A DNA stretch of 64,000 bases from Heliocidaris erythrogramma (GCA_025617745.1 CM046858.1:40841850-40905849), one strand, 5' to 3'; positions 10,080 to 20,105 are shown, counted from the stretch's first letter. Notes: generated from the sequence alone by a model not told the origin. Numbers and translations are program-made.

Positions 10080-11522
10080 AGCAGGCTCCATTGAAGGTAA
10101 TGTCTCCCATCCCAGAAGTTTCCCCTGATGATATTAAGGAAGCGCAGTTAGCAGATCCTACACTCAAGAAGGCAAGAGAGCTTGCGGAGTCTGAGGACGG
10201 CAGCAAAGAAGGTAAGAGAAATTCTTTTTTCTTGCAGGATGGTTTGCTGCATAGAGTAATTCCAACCAAACAGCGTTGTGGGTGGAAACCAGGTTATACA
10301 GCTTGTTGTGCCTAAACCATATAGGAAAGGTGTTATGAAATTAGCACATGAAGGAATTATGGGTGGACATCAAGGTGTCAAGAAAACAGCAGATAAGATC
10401 ATGTTCAGTTTCTTTTGGCCAGGTTTGCAAGCAAATGTGAGTAGATTTTGCCAGTCATGTGACATCTGCCAATGCACCATTAGCAAGGGTAGGGTTCCCC
10501 GTGTTCCTCTTGGCAAGATGCCAATCATCGATGTTCCATTTAAGAGGATTGCTGTTGATCTGGTAGGCCCAATCCAGCCTATCACTTCACGGAAGAATAG
10601 GTATATTCTTACAGTAGTCGACTGTGCCACAAGGTACCCAGAGGCGGTAGCCTTGCAGAACATAGAGACAATTACAGTTGCAGAGGCACCTGTTCAGATT
10701 TTCTCCCCGGGTCGGTGTACCACAGGAGATTTTGTCAGATCAGGGTGCCCAGTTCACCTCTAAGATTCTTCGTAGAGTTTGTGCAGACCGTCCACTGATT
10801 GGGATAGGTATCTCGGCCCCATTTTGTTCGCTTACAGGGAGGCTCCACATGCCTCAATGGGTTTCTCACCATTAGAGCTCCTGTACGGACGTACCGTAAG
10901 AGGACCCTTAATGATTCTCAAGGAGCTTTGGACTGGTAAGCAACAAAGTGAGGAGTTAAAATCAACCTACCAGTATGTAGTCGAGCTGAGAGAACGACTA
11001 GAATCGACATTAGAAGTGGCACAGCAATAGTTGAGGAAGTCGATGGAAAGAAGTTCCAGGTACTTCAACTCGAAGAGTAGGGAGAGAAGATTTCGGATAG
11101 GAGATCAAGTCTTGTTGTTGTTGCCCACTGAGCACAACAAACTGTTAGTACAGTGGAAAGGTCCATTGACTGTTGAGCACAAACTCAGTGATCAGGATTA
11201 TAGGTTAGACATAAATGGAAAGCTAAAGACTTTCCATGCCAATCTGTTGAAACATTATATCAGCAGAGATGAAGACAGTGAGCGTAAAGAGTCTTTGACC
11301 AGGAGTGAAGGTCCAGAGGTCGGCGCCCAAGCTACCATTGTCACCGACGATGACGACAATGGAGGAGACTTAGTGTTAGAGAAACCGAAGTCTATCGGTA
11401 TTCAACTCCCATCACTTGAGGGAACAGAGACGACGGAAGATGTCTCAGTATGTTTGAACTTGTCTATGGAGCAGAATTCCTTGTTAAACGAGTACACGGA
11501 AGTCCTTACTGATCTTCAGTGA
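10080..11522 (+). pseudogene. Gypsy integrase, upstream of RT, catalytic Glu deleted
   Basis: From about 10120 the frame shows the pre-integrase region, then the HHCC zinc-binding domain (HEGIMGGH ... CQSCDICQ, 10340-10470). The catalytic core follows with IAVDLVGP (first Asp) and EILSDQGAQFTS (second Asp, near 10730). The sequence then jumps directly to RRVCADRP and WDRYLGPILFAYREAP. The stretch that normally holds the third catalytic residue, Glu, is missing (about 35-40 residues). The C-terminal domain (GDQVLLLLPTEHNKLLVQW, GPLTVEHKL) ends near 11340. Several stops and frameshifts are present. Integrase precedes RT, unlike most Ty3/gypsy elements. Confidence 0.85.
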
Positions 11523-12815
11523 GAGTGCAAGATAGGCACTCATTCACTCAAGCTGACTACAGATGAACCGGTTCGACAGAAGCCATATCCTACACCTCAT
11601 GCTTGCAGAAACACAATTGAAGAAGTAGTTAGGAAGATGCTTGACATGGGAGTTATTGAGCAGTCTGAGTCTCCCTATTCATAACCAATAGTGTTGGTAA
11701 GGAAATCTGATGGGACTAACCGATTCTGTGTGGATTTTCGTCGGTTGAATCGGGTTACAGTCTTTGATGCAGAACCTATGCCCAACTGTGATGAGATTTT
11801 CTCACGTCGTTCAGGTTGAAGGTACTTCTCAAAAATATACTTATCCAAAGGTTATTGGCAAATTCCATTATATAATGATGCCAAGGAGAAGACCGCTTTC
11901 CGTAGTCCGAGCGGACTATACCAATTTCGGAGGATGCCATTCGGCCTCGTAAATGCGCCAGCAACATTTACTCGGGCTATGAGATCGCTACTCAAAGGTA
12001 TGTCTAGCGTCCACAATTACTTGGATGACATACTCATCCACACTAGAACATGGGAGGAGCACCTCCGTGTTCTGAGAGAGGTTTTCAATAGAGTATGTGC
12101 AGCTGGTTTGACGGCACGGCCAAGTAAGTGTCAAATAGGATGTTCCCAGATTGAATTTCTAGGCCTCATCGTGGGACAGGACAAGATTCAACCGATGCAA
12201 GATAAGGTGGAAAAGGTACGTAATGCTCGCCCGCCAGAGACCAAGAAGCAGATGAGGTCTTTCATCGGGATGGTGAACTACTATCGAAAGTTCATTCTGG
12301 GTTTTGCATCGATCGCGACCCCTCTGACAGACAAGACGAAAGGCCGTCAACCAAGCAAGCTTGTTTGGAGCGAAACAGACAAGAAAGCATTTCAACAGTT
12401 GAAAGACTGTTTGTCTACAGCTCCAGTCCTGCGCTTAGCTGATGCCGAGCTGATGTTGCTAAGCCCTTCATTATCCGCACCGATGCCTCAGCAACAGCTA
12501 TTGGAGCAGTTCTCCTTCAAGAGAAGGAAGAAGGAAAATGCCCTGTTGCATACGCGAGCAGGAAGTTACTTCCTCGGGAGCAAGCTTACTCTGCCATTGA
12601 ACGCGAATGTCTCGCGATTGTATGGGGAATTGGTAAGTTTCAGGTATACCTAGATGGCCGAGAGTTCATAAACCTGTAGTCTACCTCAATCAGTCTAAGT
12701 CAACGAATAGTAGAATCATGAGGTGGGCTCTAGCTCTTCAACCTTACAGGTTCCATATTGAGGCTATACCAGGTTCAGAAAACGGCGCGGGTTTTCTTAG
12801 CAGGGCAGTTTAAGT
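11523..12815 (+). pseudogene. Gypsy reverse transcriptase and RNase H remnant
   Basis: RT motifs appear in order: VRKMLDMGVIEQSESPYS, then FCVDFRRLNRVT, then RRMPFGLVNAPATF, then the active site YLDDILIHT (YLDD at 12018-12029). The connection domain MRSFIGMVNYYRKF follows. RNase H is recognisable in another frame from about 12460 (RTDASATAIGAVLLQEK, ECLAIVWGIGKF) to about 12780. A stop in the first RT motif near 11683 and at least two frameshifts make it non-functional. This domain pair would copy RNA into DNA and remove the RNA strand. Confidence 0.9.
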
Positions 12816-12819
12816 TTAA

Positions 12820-13497
12820 AGGACCTATGAAATGCAAGAACATGTTGATCTTTGATGATGTGTATTGTTGTGTACATCACAAAATTAACAACCATTTGAT
12901 CTGAATATGTGTCATATATTTTTAAATATTTTTTGTAATTATTTTATTTTACCTGCTAAGCCCCGCCCCTAAAAAAATCCTTTGGAGTCTGATTCTTCAC
13001 ATGACATCATCAGTCAATCATCAGTCACCTAAAACAAGCCAAACAAAAGACACTGGTATGTAAAGTATCTCTCTGTTTTGTACTTGCTCATAATAGCATC
13101 GTGTGTTTTCATAAAACAGATTTTCAGTACCTTTCTTTTCCTTTGATGCTGGAGCATTTCTGACATAGCATCTGCTATTGTGATTGAGAGTTTATGAGTT
13201 GGTATTGTATTAAATCCTGCGATGCTATTGTGAGCAAGTACAAAACAGAGAGATACTTTACATACCAGTGTCTTTTGTTTGGCTTGTTTTAGGTGACTGA
13301 TGATTGACTGATGATGTCATGTGAAGAATCAGACTCCAAAGGATTTTTTAGGGGCGAGGCTTAGCTGGTAAAATAAAATAATTACAAAAAATATTTAAAA
13401 TATGACACATATTCAGATCAAATGGTTGTAAATTTTGTGATGTACAGAACTATACACATCATCAAAGATCAACATGTACTTGCATTTCATAGGTCCT
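12820..13497. mobile_element. 678-bp palindromic MITE flanked by TTAA
   Basis: The left half is repeated inverted in the right half almost completely (AGGACCTATGAAATGCAAG ... CTTGCATTTCATAGGTCCT; also the inner TGACTGATGATTGACTGATG blocks). TTAA flanks both ends (12816-12819 and 13498-13501). The ends resemble those of the Kolobok-like element at 15231 (AGGWCC...TATGAAAT). It sits between the RNase H region and the 3' LTR of the gypsy element. No coding. Confidence 0.85.
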
Positions 13498-13620
13498 TTA
13501 AGTTAAGTGCTATTCAAGCAGATATTTTTTTCATGTCTGAATTAAGCAAAATAGCTGAGATTTAGTTTGTTTTCAGTAAAAATTTTCAGAGATTGAATCC
13601 TAGTGAAAATATATTTTCTT

Positions 13621-13632
13621 AAGGAGGGGCGA
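13621..13632 (+). promoter_or_regulatory. Polypurine tract
   Basis: AAGGAGGGGCGA lies directly before the 3' LTR start TGTTAGGG, the normal place for the plus-strand primer of an LTR retrotransposon. Confidence 0.8.
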
Positions 13633-14710
13633 TGTTAGGGATTCAACCTTCCCCTTCAATGCTATACTATTGTTATGTAAATTAGAATGTGGGATTGAAT
13701 ACATTGTAGTTAGGCTTGACCGCACTCTAATGGTGAAGCATTTTTGTATTGGGTGGGTTGCCTTTATCTAGCAGTTTAGCTTGACTATCTGCACGGAAGT
13801 CACAAAGGCAGGACCTATGGGTCCATGGGTTTGGGGTGATGTTGGAAATTTGAAGTTTTAGCTCAAATTTATGGCAGTTTAGGCTGCAAGTTTTAGCCCA
13901 TGCCAGAGGATCAAGATCACCAGAACCGAAATGAGGCCTTCCTGACAAGTCCTTGCATTTAGGCATTGATATTCAAGTCAAACTGTAAGTTGAAATGACA
14001 TTTTGTTCTATCCAAGTTAAGCAGTGTTGTGTATTCAAGATTATTTTATTGGAAAAATATGAAGAAGTTGAAATGTTTCAGAATACGAATTTAGAACCTT
14101 TAACCATTTCTAAACATTGAAGAGTTTATTTTGATGACATGCTATTTAAATGAAATGTATTATAAGGACTGATGATCATGTCTATTATTCAGTCATGGAA
14201 AACAAAGTTTACCTGAATTAATCTGGGGAATTAATATGTGGATATAGTGCAAATGTACCAAAAGTTATGCGATATGTGTATATTGTATAATTCCTTAGAC
14301 TAATTAATGTGAGTAATTTTATTTAGATGGGTTCCAGTTTCCATGTGGGTTCAAGTTTCCATGCGGCTTCCAGTTTCCGAGCCAGTACCGGTTCCTGTTA
14401 GCAGTGTTACTGTCCCATCCGGATAGGACTTCCAAGAGACTTAAGAGAGTTATGCTATTTAACAGGAGAGACCAAACTTCGTTAACGTGACGGTCATCGT
14501 GGATATCGTAGTCCTCATTTACAAGAATGGTACCACTACAGTTCCATCACTCTAAAAGAGAATTTGAGCTTGGGAGTGATTGCATCATCGATTTAAGTGG
14601 GTTATTTCCTTTATATCTTCAAAGACTAAGTTGAACAACCAACAGCACCATTGGTTTGCTGTTTAGGAAATGGAGTTAAAGAACCCCTTTTTGGAATTTA
14701 ATTGTATTAT
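13633..14710 (+). repeat. 3' LTR, truncated
   Basis: It begins TGTTAGGGATTCAACC and follows the 5' LTR closely to 14710 (TTGTATTAT). The last 228 bp of the LTR (equivalent to 7797-8024) are missing, replaced by foreign sequence. The truncation prevents reading a target duplication. Confidence 0.9.
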
Positions 14711-14903
14711 TTAATTCTAGACCCACCGCGGAGGCGAAGAGGTTTGGGGTGAGGATCCTATGACGGGCCCTGGCATCGGAAATGGCTGCCACTCCCGAGA
14801 CAGTCATGCCAGGGATTGTCGCTAACTCCAAAAAGGAGCACGAATTAATTGGCACTTTGGGTGTGGCACCGTTCATCTTGAGACCACTTCCCGAAAGGTT
14901 CAA
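14711..14903 (-). pseudogene. Helix-hairpin-helix-like N-terminal gag fragment
   Basis: The minus strand reads INSCSFLELATIPGMT, then VAAISDARARHRILTP: a helix-hairpin-helix-like pattern (N-x-x-S/T-x-x-E-L-x-x-I-P-G-M/I followed by an AR..-LT segment). In this orientation the frame would enter the gypsy insertion and, beyond it, the antisense gag at 6242. I infer it is the N-terminal part of that same gag, split by the insertion. Alternatively it is an unrelated fragment. Confidence 0.5.
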
Positions 14904-15226
14904 CTAACCAAAAATACAGCAAATACTAAAATATGTATGAACACAATTAAGACAATCCTAATAATTAGAGAATCAGATCAGCAAATCTGTAATTGAAGGA
15001 TCAGGTCTATACCAGAGCATTTATTAACTCCTGGCTGGTAATGGCGCCCGCCCGCCCGGTAGGCTACTAAAAGGAGTCTGAGTACCTGCAGTCTACCTTG
15101 AATTTCAATAATGAACTCTGGCACCAAATCTTCATGCATTACCGACTAAATAATAGTTGGTCTCAAAATGTTATTGATTTTAATCTTTACTCCTATAAAA
15201 ACTCTTAATTAGCATTTATAATGATT
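14904..15226. other. Gene-free stretch
   Basis: AT-rich sequence with a short GC-rich patch (CGCCCGCCCGCC near 15045-15060). I see no gene, repeat unit or structured element. Confidence 0.6.
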
Positions 15227-15433
15227 TTAAAGGTCCCCTGTTATGAAATTATAATTCTTGGTATTTTGTACATGCATCTCATCTAAATTGAAAAATCACA
15301 TCCGTTTGCAATAAATACGTATCAAGATATTTTTAAAATAATATTTCCCCCAGGTATTCATGTCCAAAACAGTCTGCTAAGCTCCACCCCCTTTTAAACC
15401 CCGAATTCGCCTTCCGCGAGCATGATTGACGTG

Positions 15434-15441
15434 TGACGTCA
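15434..15441 (+). promoter_or_regulatory. CRE-like site TGACGTCA upstream of THAP exon
   Basis: A perfect 8-bp CRE/ATF palindrome lies 107 bp upstream of the proposed THAP start codon. The opposite end of the transposon has two such sites before its own gene, which makes a promoter role plausible but unproven. Confidence 0.4.
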
Positions 15442-15547
15442 CAAACCGACATTGCCGATGCTTGTTTACAATATTGCCTATGTATTACATGTGCAAACTA
15501 ACTTGCTGTTGTGTATACCACCTCGAAAACCACCTCTAAAGCGAAGT

Positions 15548-15784
15548 ATGCCGCAACGCTGCGTTGTTGCAGGTTGCAGTAACACCACAAAGGAGGGTGT
15601 CAGTCTACATTTATTCCCTAAAGACCCAAATATAAGAAGGAAATTGACCGCAAAAGTAAAATTAACTCGCGCCCATTGGAAGGGGCCGAGTGAGCACAGT
15701 GTTGTGTGCTCCGAGCACTTTTGTGCGGAGGACTTCGTCGATAGCACGGGGCTGCGTATGGCATCAAGAAGAGGCCGTCCCTGA
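15548..15784 (+). CDS. THAP-domain exon, likely transposase N-terminus
   Basis: Starting at MPQRC, the protein shows the THAP zinc finger: C-x4-C (CVVAGC), a basic central region, the conserved tryptophan (AHWKGP) and C-x2-H (CSEHF). This C2CH module binds DNA and is found at the N-terminus of P-element, Kolobok and related transposases as well as host THAP proteins. The frame stops at 15784, just after the core. The usual AVPT-type box is not read in this frame, but the +1 frame reads EEAVPETS, suggesting a frameshift. An in-frame ATG at 15452 exists, but MPQRC is the typical start, with Cys close behind. No downstream catalytic exon was identified. Confidence 0.75.
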   Translation: MPQRCVVAGCSNTTKEGVSLHLFPKDPNIRRKLTAKVKLTRAHWKGPSEHSVVCSEHFCAEDFVDSTGLRMASRRGRP

Positions 15785-15799
15785 AACAAGTTTGATCAT

Positions 15800-16300
15800 A
15801 CATGTATCAATAATATGAAATTTGGCGACTCTGAGCTTTACCTCACAAGCACCTCTCTCAATTGGTCTTTACTATTAAAAATGATTTTTTTTTGTTCTTG
15901 ATGAAGAAAAAGATCTTTCTCCATAAAGAGTGTTATAAAAATGTTTATCATGGTAGAGTGGAAACTCGGTATAAAGAGGTCTGATACAACAATATTCCTG
16001 ATATAACAAGGCAATATTTTGGTCTCAACTCTTTATATTCTTTTTTTTTTAAACTGATGTAACGAGATTCTGGATTTAACCAGGTAATTTTAATAGTCCC
16101 AAGGACCTCGTTATACTAAGTTTCCACCGTATAATATATTGATTTTTGTTACCACCCTGAATGTAGTGAAAGTGTAACGGGCAATTTTCAACCTACAACC
16201 CCCCCCCCCCCCCTCCTTCGGCAGGAAAAAGGGGTATACATCACAGTTACAGGTTGATTCCTACTTCTCTACCTTATACATGTAGTTCATTTGACAGAAA
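15800..16300. other. Intronic or spacer sequence of the transposon
   Basis: AT-rich, with a poly-C tract at about 16201-16213 and no coding signal that I can support. Confidence 0.5.
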
Positions 16301-16309
16301 ATCTGTTTT

Positions 16310-16700
16310 CCAATGATTCCCTCTCTCTCTATTTCTCCCCTTGTGCTTTCCCTCCATTTCTCCCTCTTTATGCCCCAAATTCTCAACCTTTATGCCCAAA
16401 ATTCTCCGCTTTCACACATCTTCCCTCAACTTTTTTATCTCTCCCTTTTCCCCCCAATGATTCCCTCTCTCTCTATTTCTTACCTTGTGCTTTCCCTCCA
16501 TTTCTCCCTCTTTATGCCAAAATTCTCCACTTTCACACATCTTCCCTCAACTTTTTTATCTCTCCCTTTTTCCCCCAGTGATTCCCTCTCTTTTTCACTA
16601 TTTCTTCTCTTGTGCTTTCTGTCTCCCTTTCTCCTTCTTTTTGCCCAATATTCTCCAATTACACACATCTCCTCTCAACTTTATCTCTTTTTTTTCTTTT
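16310..16700 (+). repeat. CT-rich tandem repeat, three copies
   Basis: The phrase TGATTCCCTCTCTCT...CTTTCCCTCCATTTCTCCCTC...CACACATCTTCCCTCAAC recurs at about 16313, 16458 and 16579, a period of 121-145 bp. Open frames here are low-complexity Ser/Pro/Leu/Phe artefacts. Confidence 0.8.
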
Positions 16701-17780
16701 TCCATTCTGCCAATTGTTGGTTTTGATCTCATTCACGCACTCACACCTTTCTTTTCAATTGTTAGTTTCATTCACGACAAGCCTTGCATAGTAAATGTGT
16801 TTGAGCTCTTCCAGAGATGACAAAAATATTCAATTGATTTGAAATATATTATTACTTCTGGAGAAATGTAGATATAGATGTATCCAGGAAATGGTTGTCT
16901 TACAATTGAACATCAAAAATTCAATAGGAGAATGCCCACCCCCCCCCCCCAAAAAAAAACACATAACAAAACAAACAAAACTGATTAGCTTCCAAAGTGT
17001 GTTTCATTAACAAATTAAACAACAAATGCCATAAAAAATAACAGACCTCATATGCCATTAACAATAGAGTTATCATTCTTGACTGAGATACATGCATCTT
17101 TACAACATCCATTACAAAAAATGCTCTGGGCAAATACTTAGATGTGAACTCAGTTACCCAATTCCAATTTTATTTCTGACAGTGAAAATGAATATTCAAT
17201 TCAAAATAAGCCTCCTAGACTCCTCTTTTCCTCTGATACTTGAAGCAAAAACAGCAATAACATTTTTACCACATTGTCACAGTGTAGCACACCCTCATGT
17301 AATAAACCCAACTTTCAGGAAAACTGATATCCATGTATAGGATTTAAATATCATGAAAAGATAGACTGAACAATGACATACTAGCATTTTTAACATTTCT
17401 TATAAACAGTTATATACATGATAAATGTATATGCTATCTAAGCGTTATCAAGTTAACAACTAGACCAACATATATCAGTACATAATAATAAATACAATAA
17501 ATCAAATGAAAGAAGAAAAAAAAAAATCTGTAGAAAAAATAATGTCAATTTGAAAAGAAATATGATGTGAAGCAACAATAATGATGATCACATGAATGAC
17601 CCGATTAAATAAAAGATGTTTGCCAGTCATTAGTACTGAATATTTTTTTCTTTCAAATAATGACTTTGTGTAAATGTTTACACTGATGGAACAACAGTTC
17701 TGATACATAAATATTTCTAAAATGTTCAATTCTACTATCAACTTTGCTTAATGTTGCATGTCATATCCAAGCCCCAGTAA
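16701..17780. other. Gene-free AT-rich transposon interior
   Basis: No motif, repeat or coding region is recognised beyond a poly-C tract near 16938-16950. If the element's transposase catalytic domain were present it would be expected here, but I could not read DDE-type motifs. Confidence 0.5.
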
Positions 17781-17784
17781 AAAA

Positions 17785-17880
17785 AAGTATGAGAATAATA
17801 GTTGCATAGCTTAAATTAAAGTTCCACAGAGCTGCCCTCCCTTTTGATTTTTTTGCAAAGGTTAAAAAAATATATATACA
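17785..17880 (+). repeat. Partial copy of the tRNA-palindrome repeat arm
   Basis: GTTCCACAGAGCTGCCCTCC followed by TTTTTTTGCAAAGGTTAAAA matches the left arm of the palindromic element at 40.05-40.38 kb. It stops before the tRNA-like portion and continues into a TA repeat. Confidence 0.7.
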
Positions 17881-18159
17881 TACAGTAAACTTTGAAAAGA
17901 AAATACCCTAAAGAGGTAAAATGCAGGGAATATTTCCAATTTAAAAAAAATATCTTTGAAAATCTATCTTAGAACAGTAATAAAAATCTCAGTAATAAGG
18001 TGGAAGTAAAACATATATTTTTCTGTAACCATAGATCTTGACAAGGTGGGGGAAAAACAGCAAAATTGTATGTAGGTCTACGCCTCTTCAAAGCCCCTGT
18101 TCTGTTCTGATCCAGGATTGAGTAAAAGAGGGGGCACAAAAATGAAAGTTTGTCAAAAG

Positions 18160-18395
18160 TTAGACCCGTATTTTTCTGGTCTCGTCAGCTTCTCGAAAAG
18201 TCGCTCAGTGAGGGGGGGGGGGGGGGGGGGGGCAAAAAAAGAAATTCGCCAAACCTTCAAAAATCGCTCAATAAGGGGTTATTGGGGTCTAGTTTCCCCT
18301 CCATAATTCCCTGACAAGCAACAAAAAAAATCATACTTCTCTTCCAAAGGGGGGGGGGGGGCCGGGTCAGCTGTGCCCCCTGGATCCGCCAATGG
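18160..18395. repeat. Poly-G dispersed repeat
   Basis: Contains GTCGCTCAGTGAGG, then a long G run (18210-18232), CTCCATAATTCCCTGACAAGC, a second G run (18349-18361) and GGATCCGCCAATGG. The same modules, often inverted, appear near 22985-23140, 34570-34640 and 39640-39840. It is a short non-coding dispersed family. Part of it overlaps the end of the last P2X7-like exon. Confidence 0.65.
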
Positions 18396-18472
18396 TTCTG
18401 ATGGAAATGCTGCACGGATTCTTGTCACGGCACAAGATTGGAGAGGAACACGTCCTGCCCTGCCTGGCTTTC
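18396..18472 (-). pseudogene. P2X7-ballast-like gene, C-terminal exon
   Basis: After a splice-acceptor-like TTTCTATAG on the minus strand, the exon reads GRVPLQSCAVTRIRAAFPSE. This matches the pattern R-x-x-L-P-S-C-x-V-x-x-I-R-x-x-F-P found near the C-terminus of the cytoplasmic ballast domain of P2X7 receptors and of the many stand-alone P2X7-like proteins of aquatic invertebrates. In P2X7 this domain binds zinc and guanine nucleotide. The frame then runs into the poly-G repeat, so the gene is probably truncated. Confidence 0.6.
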
Positions 18473-18881
18473 CTATAGAAATTTTTTTTTTAAGAGTACA
18501 AAGGAAACTATGATTAGACAACTTCAAAACAATGCACAGTGTAGTCTATGATGTAGGTGATAGTGAGGTAACTTTTACTTTGAACTTCACAAATAAACAA
18601 TAGAAGATTAGCTAATAATTTAGTTGTCAACATCGCAGTGTAAAATGTTGTGATGGGGAAAGAGGAAACAAATGATAATCTGCACATAGGACAAGAAAAT
18701 ACATGTACACTGCAAATAGAATAATCTTCCTCTATTTACATTAAGGCTAAAACATTATTTTATAGAATATCGTAATATTAAATAAGGAGCCAAATTGGCA
18801 TATTGCATCTAAACTGCTTTATATAATACAGGAACACTAGTACTGCAGTAAGGATTAAAACAAAAAATATGGTGTACTCAC

Positions 18882-18988
18882 TGGTTTTCAGTTGCATCCT
18901 GCCTTGCCTGTCCGCCATACTGCTGCCGATACAGATAGCTAGTAAGCAGTTTCCATCACATACCGCTCCAGACACACTGGATGAAACC
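18882..18988 (-). pseudogene. P2X7-ballast-like gene, middle exon
   Basis: The minus strand has an acceptor CACCCAG at 18989, then FHPVCLERYVMETAY and, after a frame change, YLYRQQYGGQ, ending at a donor CCA|GTGAGT (18881/18882). HPxxxxVCLxxxVxxTA followed by YRxxYG is the central signature of the P2X7 ballast domain. The frame change inside the exon shows decay. Two of the three cysteine-rich landmarks of the family can be seen across the exons; the WCxCGNC block is not found between 18989 and 19397. Confidence 0.65.
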
Positions 18989-19397
18989 CTGGGTGGAGAA
19001 GAAGAAGAAGAAGAAGAAGAAGAAGAAGATCATATCTATTGTCAACTATAACGGTACCTACACTTACTTAGTGTAGCAGCACAAAGAAAACAAGCAAGAT
19101 AACAGGAGAGCTAAGAGTTTTCTGGATATCAATGTTAGAATTTACTAGAATCAAACGCTACCACCCCATGCACCAGTAAAACTGCCCAAGCGCAAACCCA
19201 GGCAGGGTCAGCAGGCGAACAACCAACGGCGCGGGGTGTAGGCCTACCCCGGCCCTGCGCACATCGAGCTCACTGCCTCGATCAGCGAAGTATCAGCTCA
19301 GCCTCTCGGGCAATTTGCAAGCGTAAACAAGATTCATAATACGTGGATATGCGTGAATTAAACTTTAATCGGTAATTTATTATAAAAAAATAATTAC

Positions 19398-19629
19398 CAA
19401 TTGTGTCTCCCGTCGATATCCTCTCCGTTATTAAAATCAGGGACGTCTCTGTCATCATCAGAATCTTGCCCAGACTCCGACATGTCTGGCTCAAACATAG
19501 TATACGGCCGGGCCCCTAATTCCTCATCAATTTCTTCTGGGACTTGATGCTCCAAATCAGATATATCTGATCCTGAATAAGTGTCCTGGCTGAAGAAGAT
19601 GATGCCATCGTTGATGTAGGATTTTGTCT
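19398..19629 (-). pseudogene. P2X7-ballast-like gene, acidic N-terminal exon
   Basis: The minus strand encodes a Ser/Asp/Glu-rich leader with ARPYTMFEPDMSES and DDDRDVPDFNNGEDIDGR, ending HNW at a donor AATTG|GTAATT. An acidic leader containing RPYxFEP and ending just before a W-C-x-C block is the usual N-terminus of stand-alone P2X7-like proteins. The gene points inward from the right end of the Kolobok-like element, converging on the THAP exon. The start codon is not certain; an ATG in a neighbouring frame near 19600 suggests an indel. Confidence 0.6.
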
Positions 19630-19751
19630 TTAAAAAGCTAAAATGAAGGGCTGAAATGGCACGAAGTCGAAGGGATCTACACGAAGCTCAATAGCCATAA
19701 CACACACACATCGATACTGATCCAGCTTGTGTGAGTCGAGCGTTCTGTGGG

Positions 19752-19769
19752 TGACGTCACATGACGTCA
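19752..19769 (-). promoter_or_regulatory. Two CRE-like sites upstream of the P2X7-like gene
   Basis: Two perfect TGACGTCA palindromes (19752-19759 and 19762-19769) lie about 125-140 bp upstream of the first minus-strand exon. They mirror the single site before the THAP exon at the other end of the element. Confidence 0.45.
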
Positions 19770-19959
19770 TCGATCGCTGGACCGATTTTCCAAAATTTTT
19801 AGGGGCGTTCCCAGTTATTTTTTTATTTTCAAGGTTACAGATTAATGAATGGAATTCAGGTAATATGATTGACAGATCTGGATTCACAGTAGAAAAGTCT
19901 ATTAAATGAAGTTCCTTTGTAATTCCATAAAAGGGGACCTTTAAACCAATTTTCCCGAC

Positions 19960-20105
19960 TCCCGGATATCCGGAACCGCGATTTCTAAACCAGACATCTG
20001 GAAAAACGGTATCCGCCGAACCGGATATCCAGGTCGTCGGTTAGTCGGATATCCGAATATCCGAACCGAAGTGGTCGGGTATCCGGGTATCCGATTGCCC
20101 GGTAC
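19960..20105. repeat. GGATATCCG short palindrome cluster
   Basis: The self-complementary word GGATATCCGG or a variant (GGTATCCG, ATATCCGAATATCCG) recurs about eight times within 145 bp. Non-coding. Confidence 0.6.

Larger units (their letters stand above)
15231..19940. mobile_element. Kolobok-like DNA transposon, TTAA target site
   Basis: The left end AGGTCCCCTGTTATGAAATT and the right end (reverse complement AGGTCCCCTTTTATGGAATT) are inverted repeats. Each is flanked by TTAA (15227-15230, 19941-19944). A THAP exon faces inward near the left end. TTAA duplications, purine-purine termini and a THAP-bearing transposase are the combination known for the Kolobok superfamily. The 4.7-kb interior also holds a minus-strand multi-exon gene near the right end, CT-rich tandem repeats and a poly-G repeat. 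I do not see the DDE catalytic part of the transposase, so this copy is probably defective. Confidence 0.7.

Noticed and set aside
16291-16820. Pro/Ser/Leu/Phe-rich open frames
   Set aside because: They are translations of a CT-rich tandem repeat inside the transposon.
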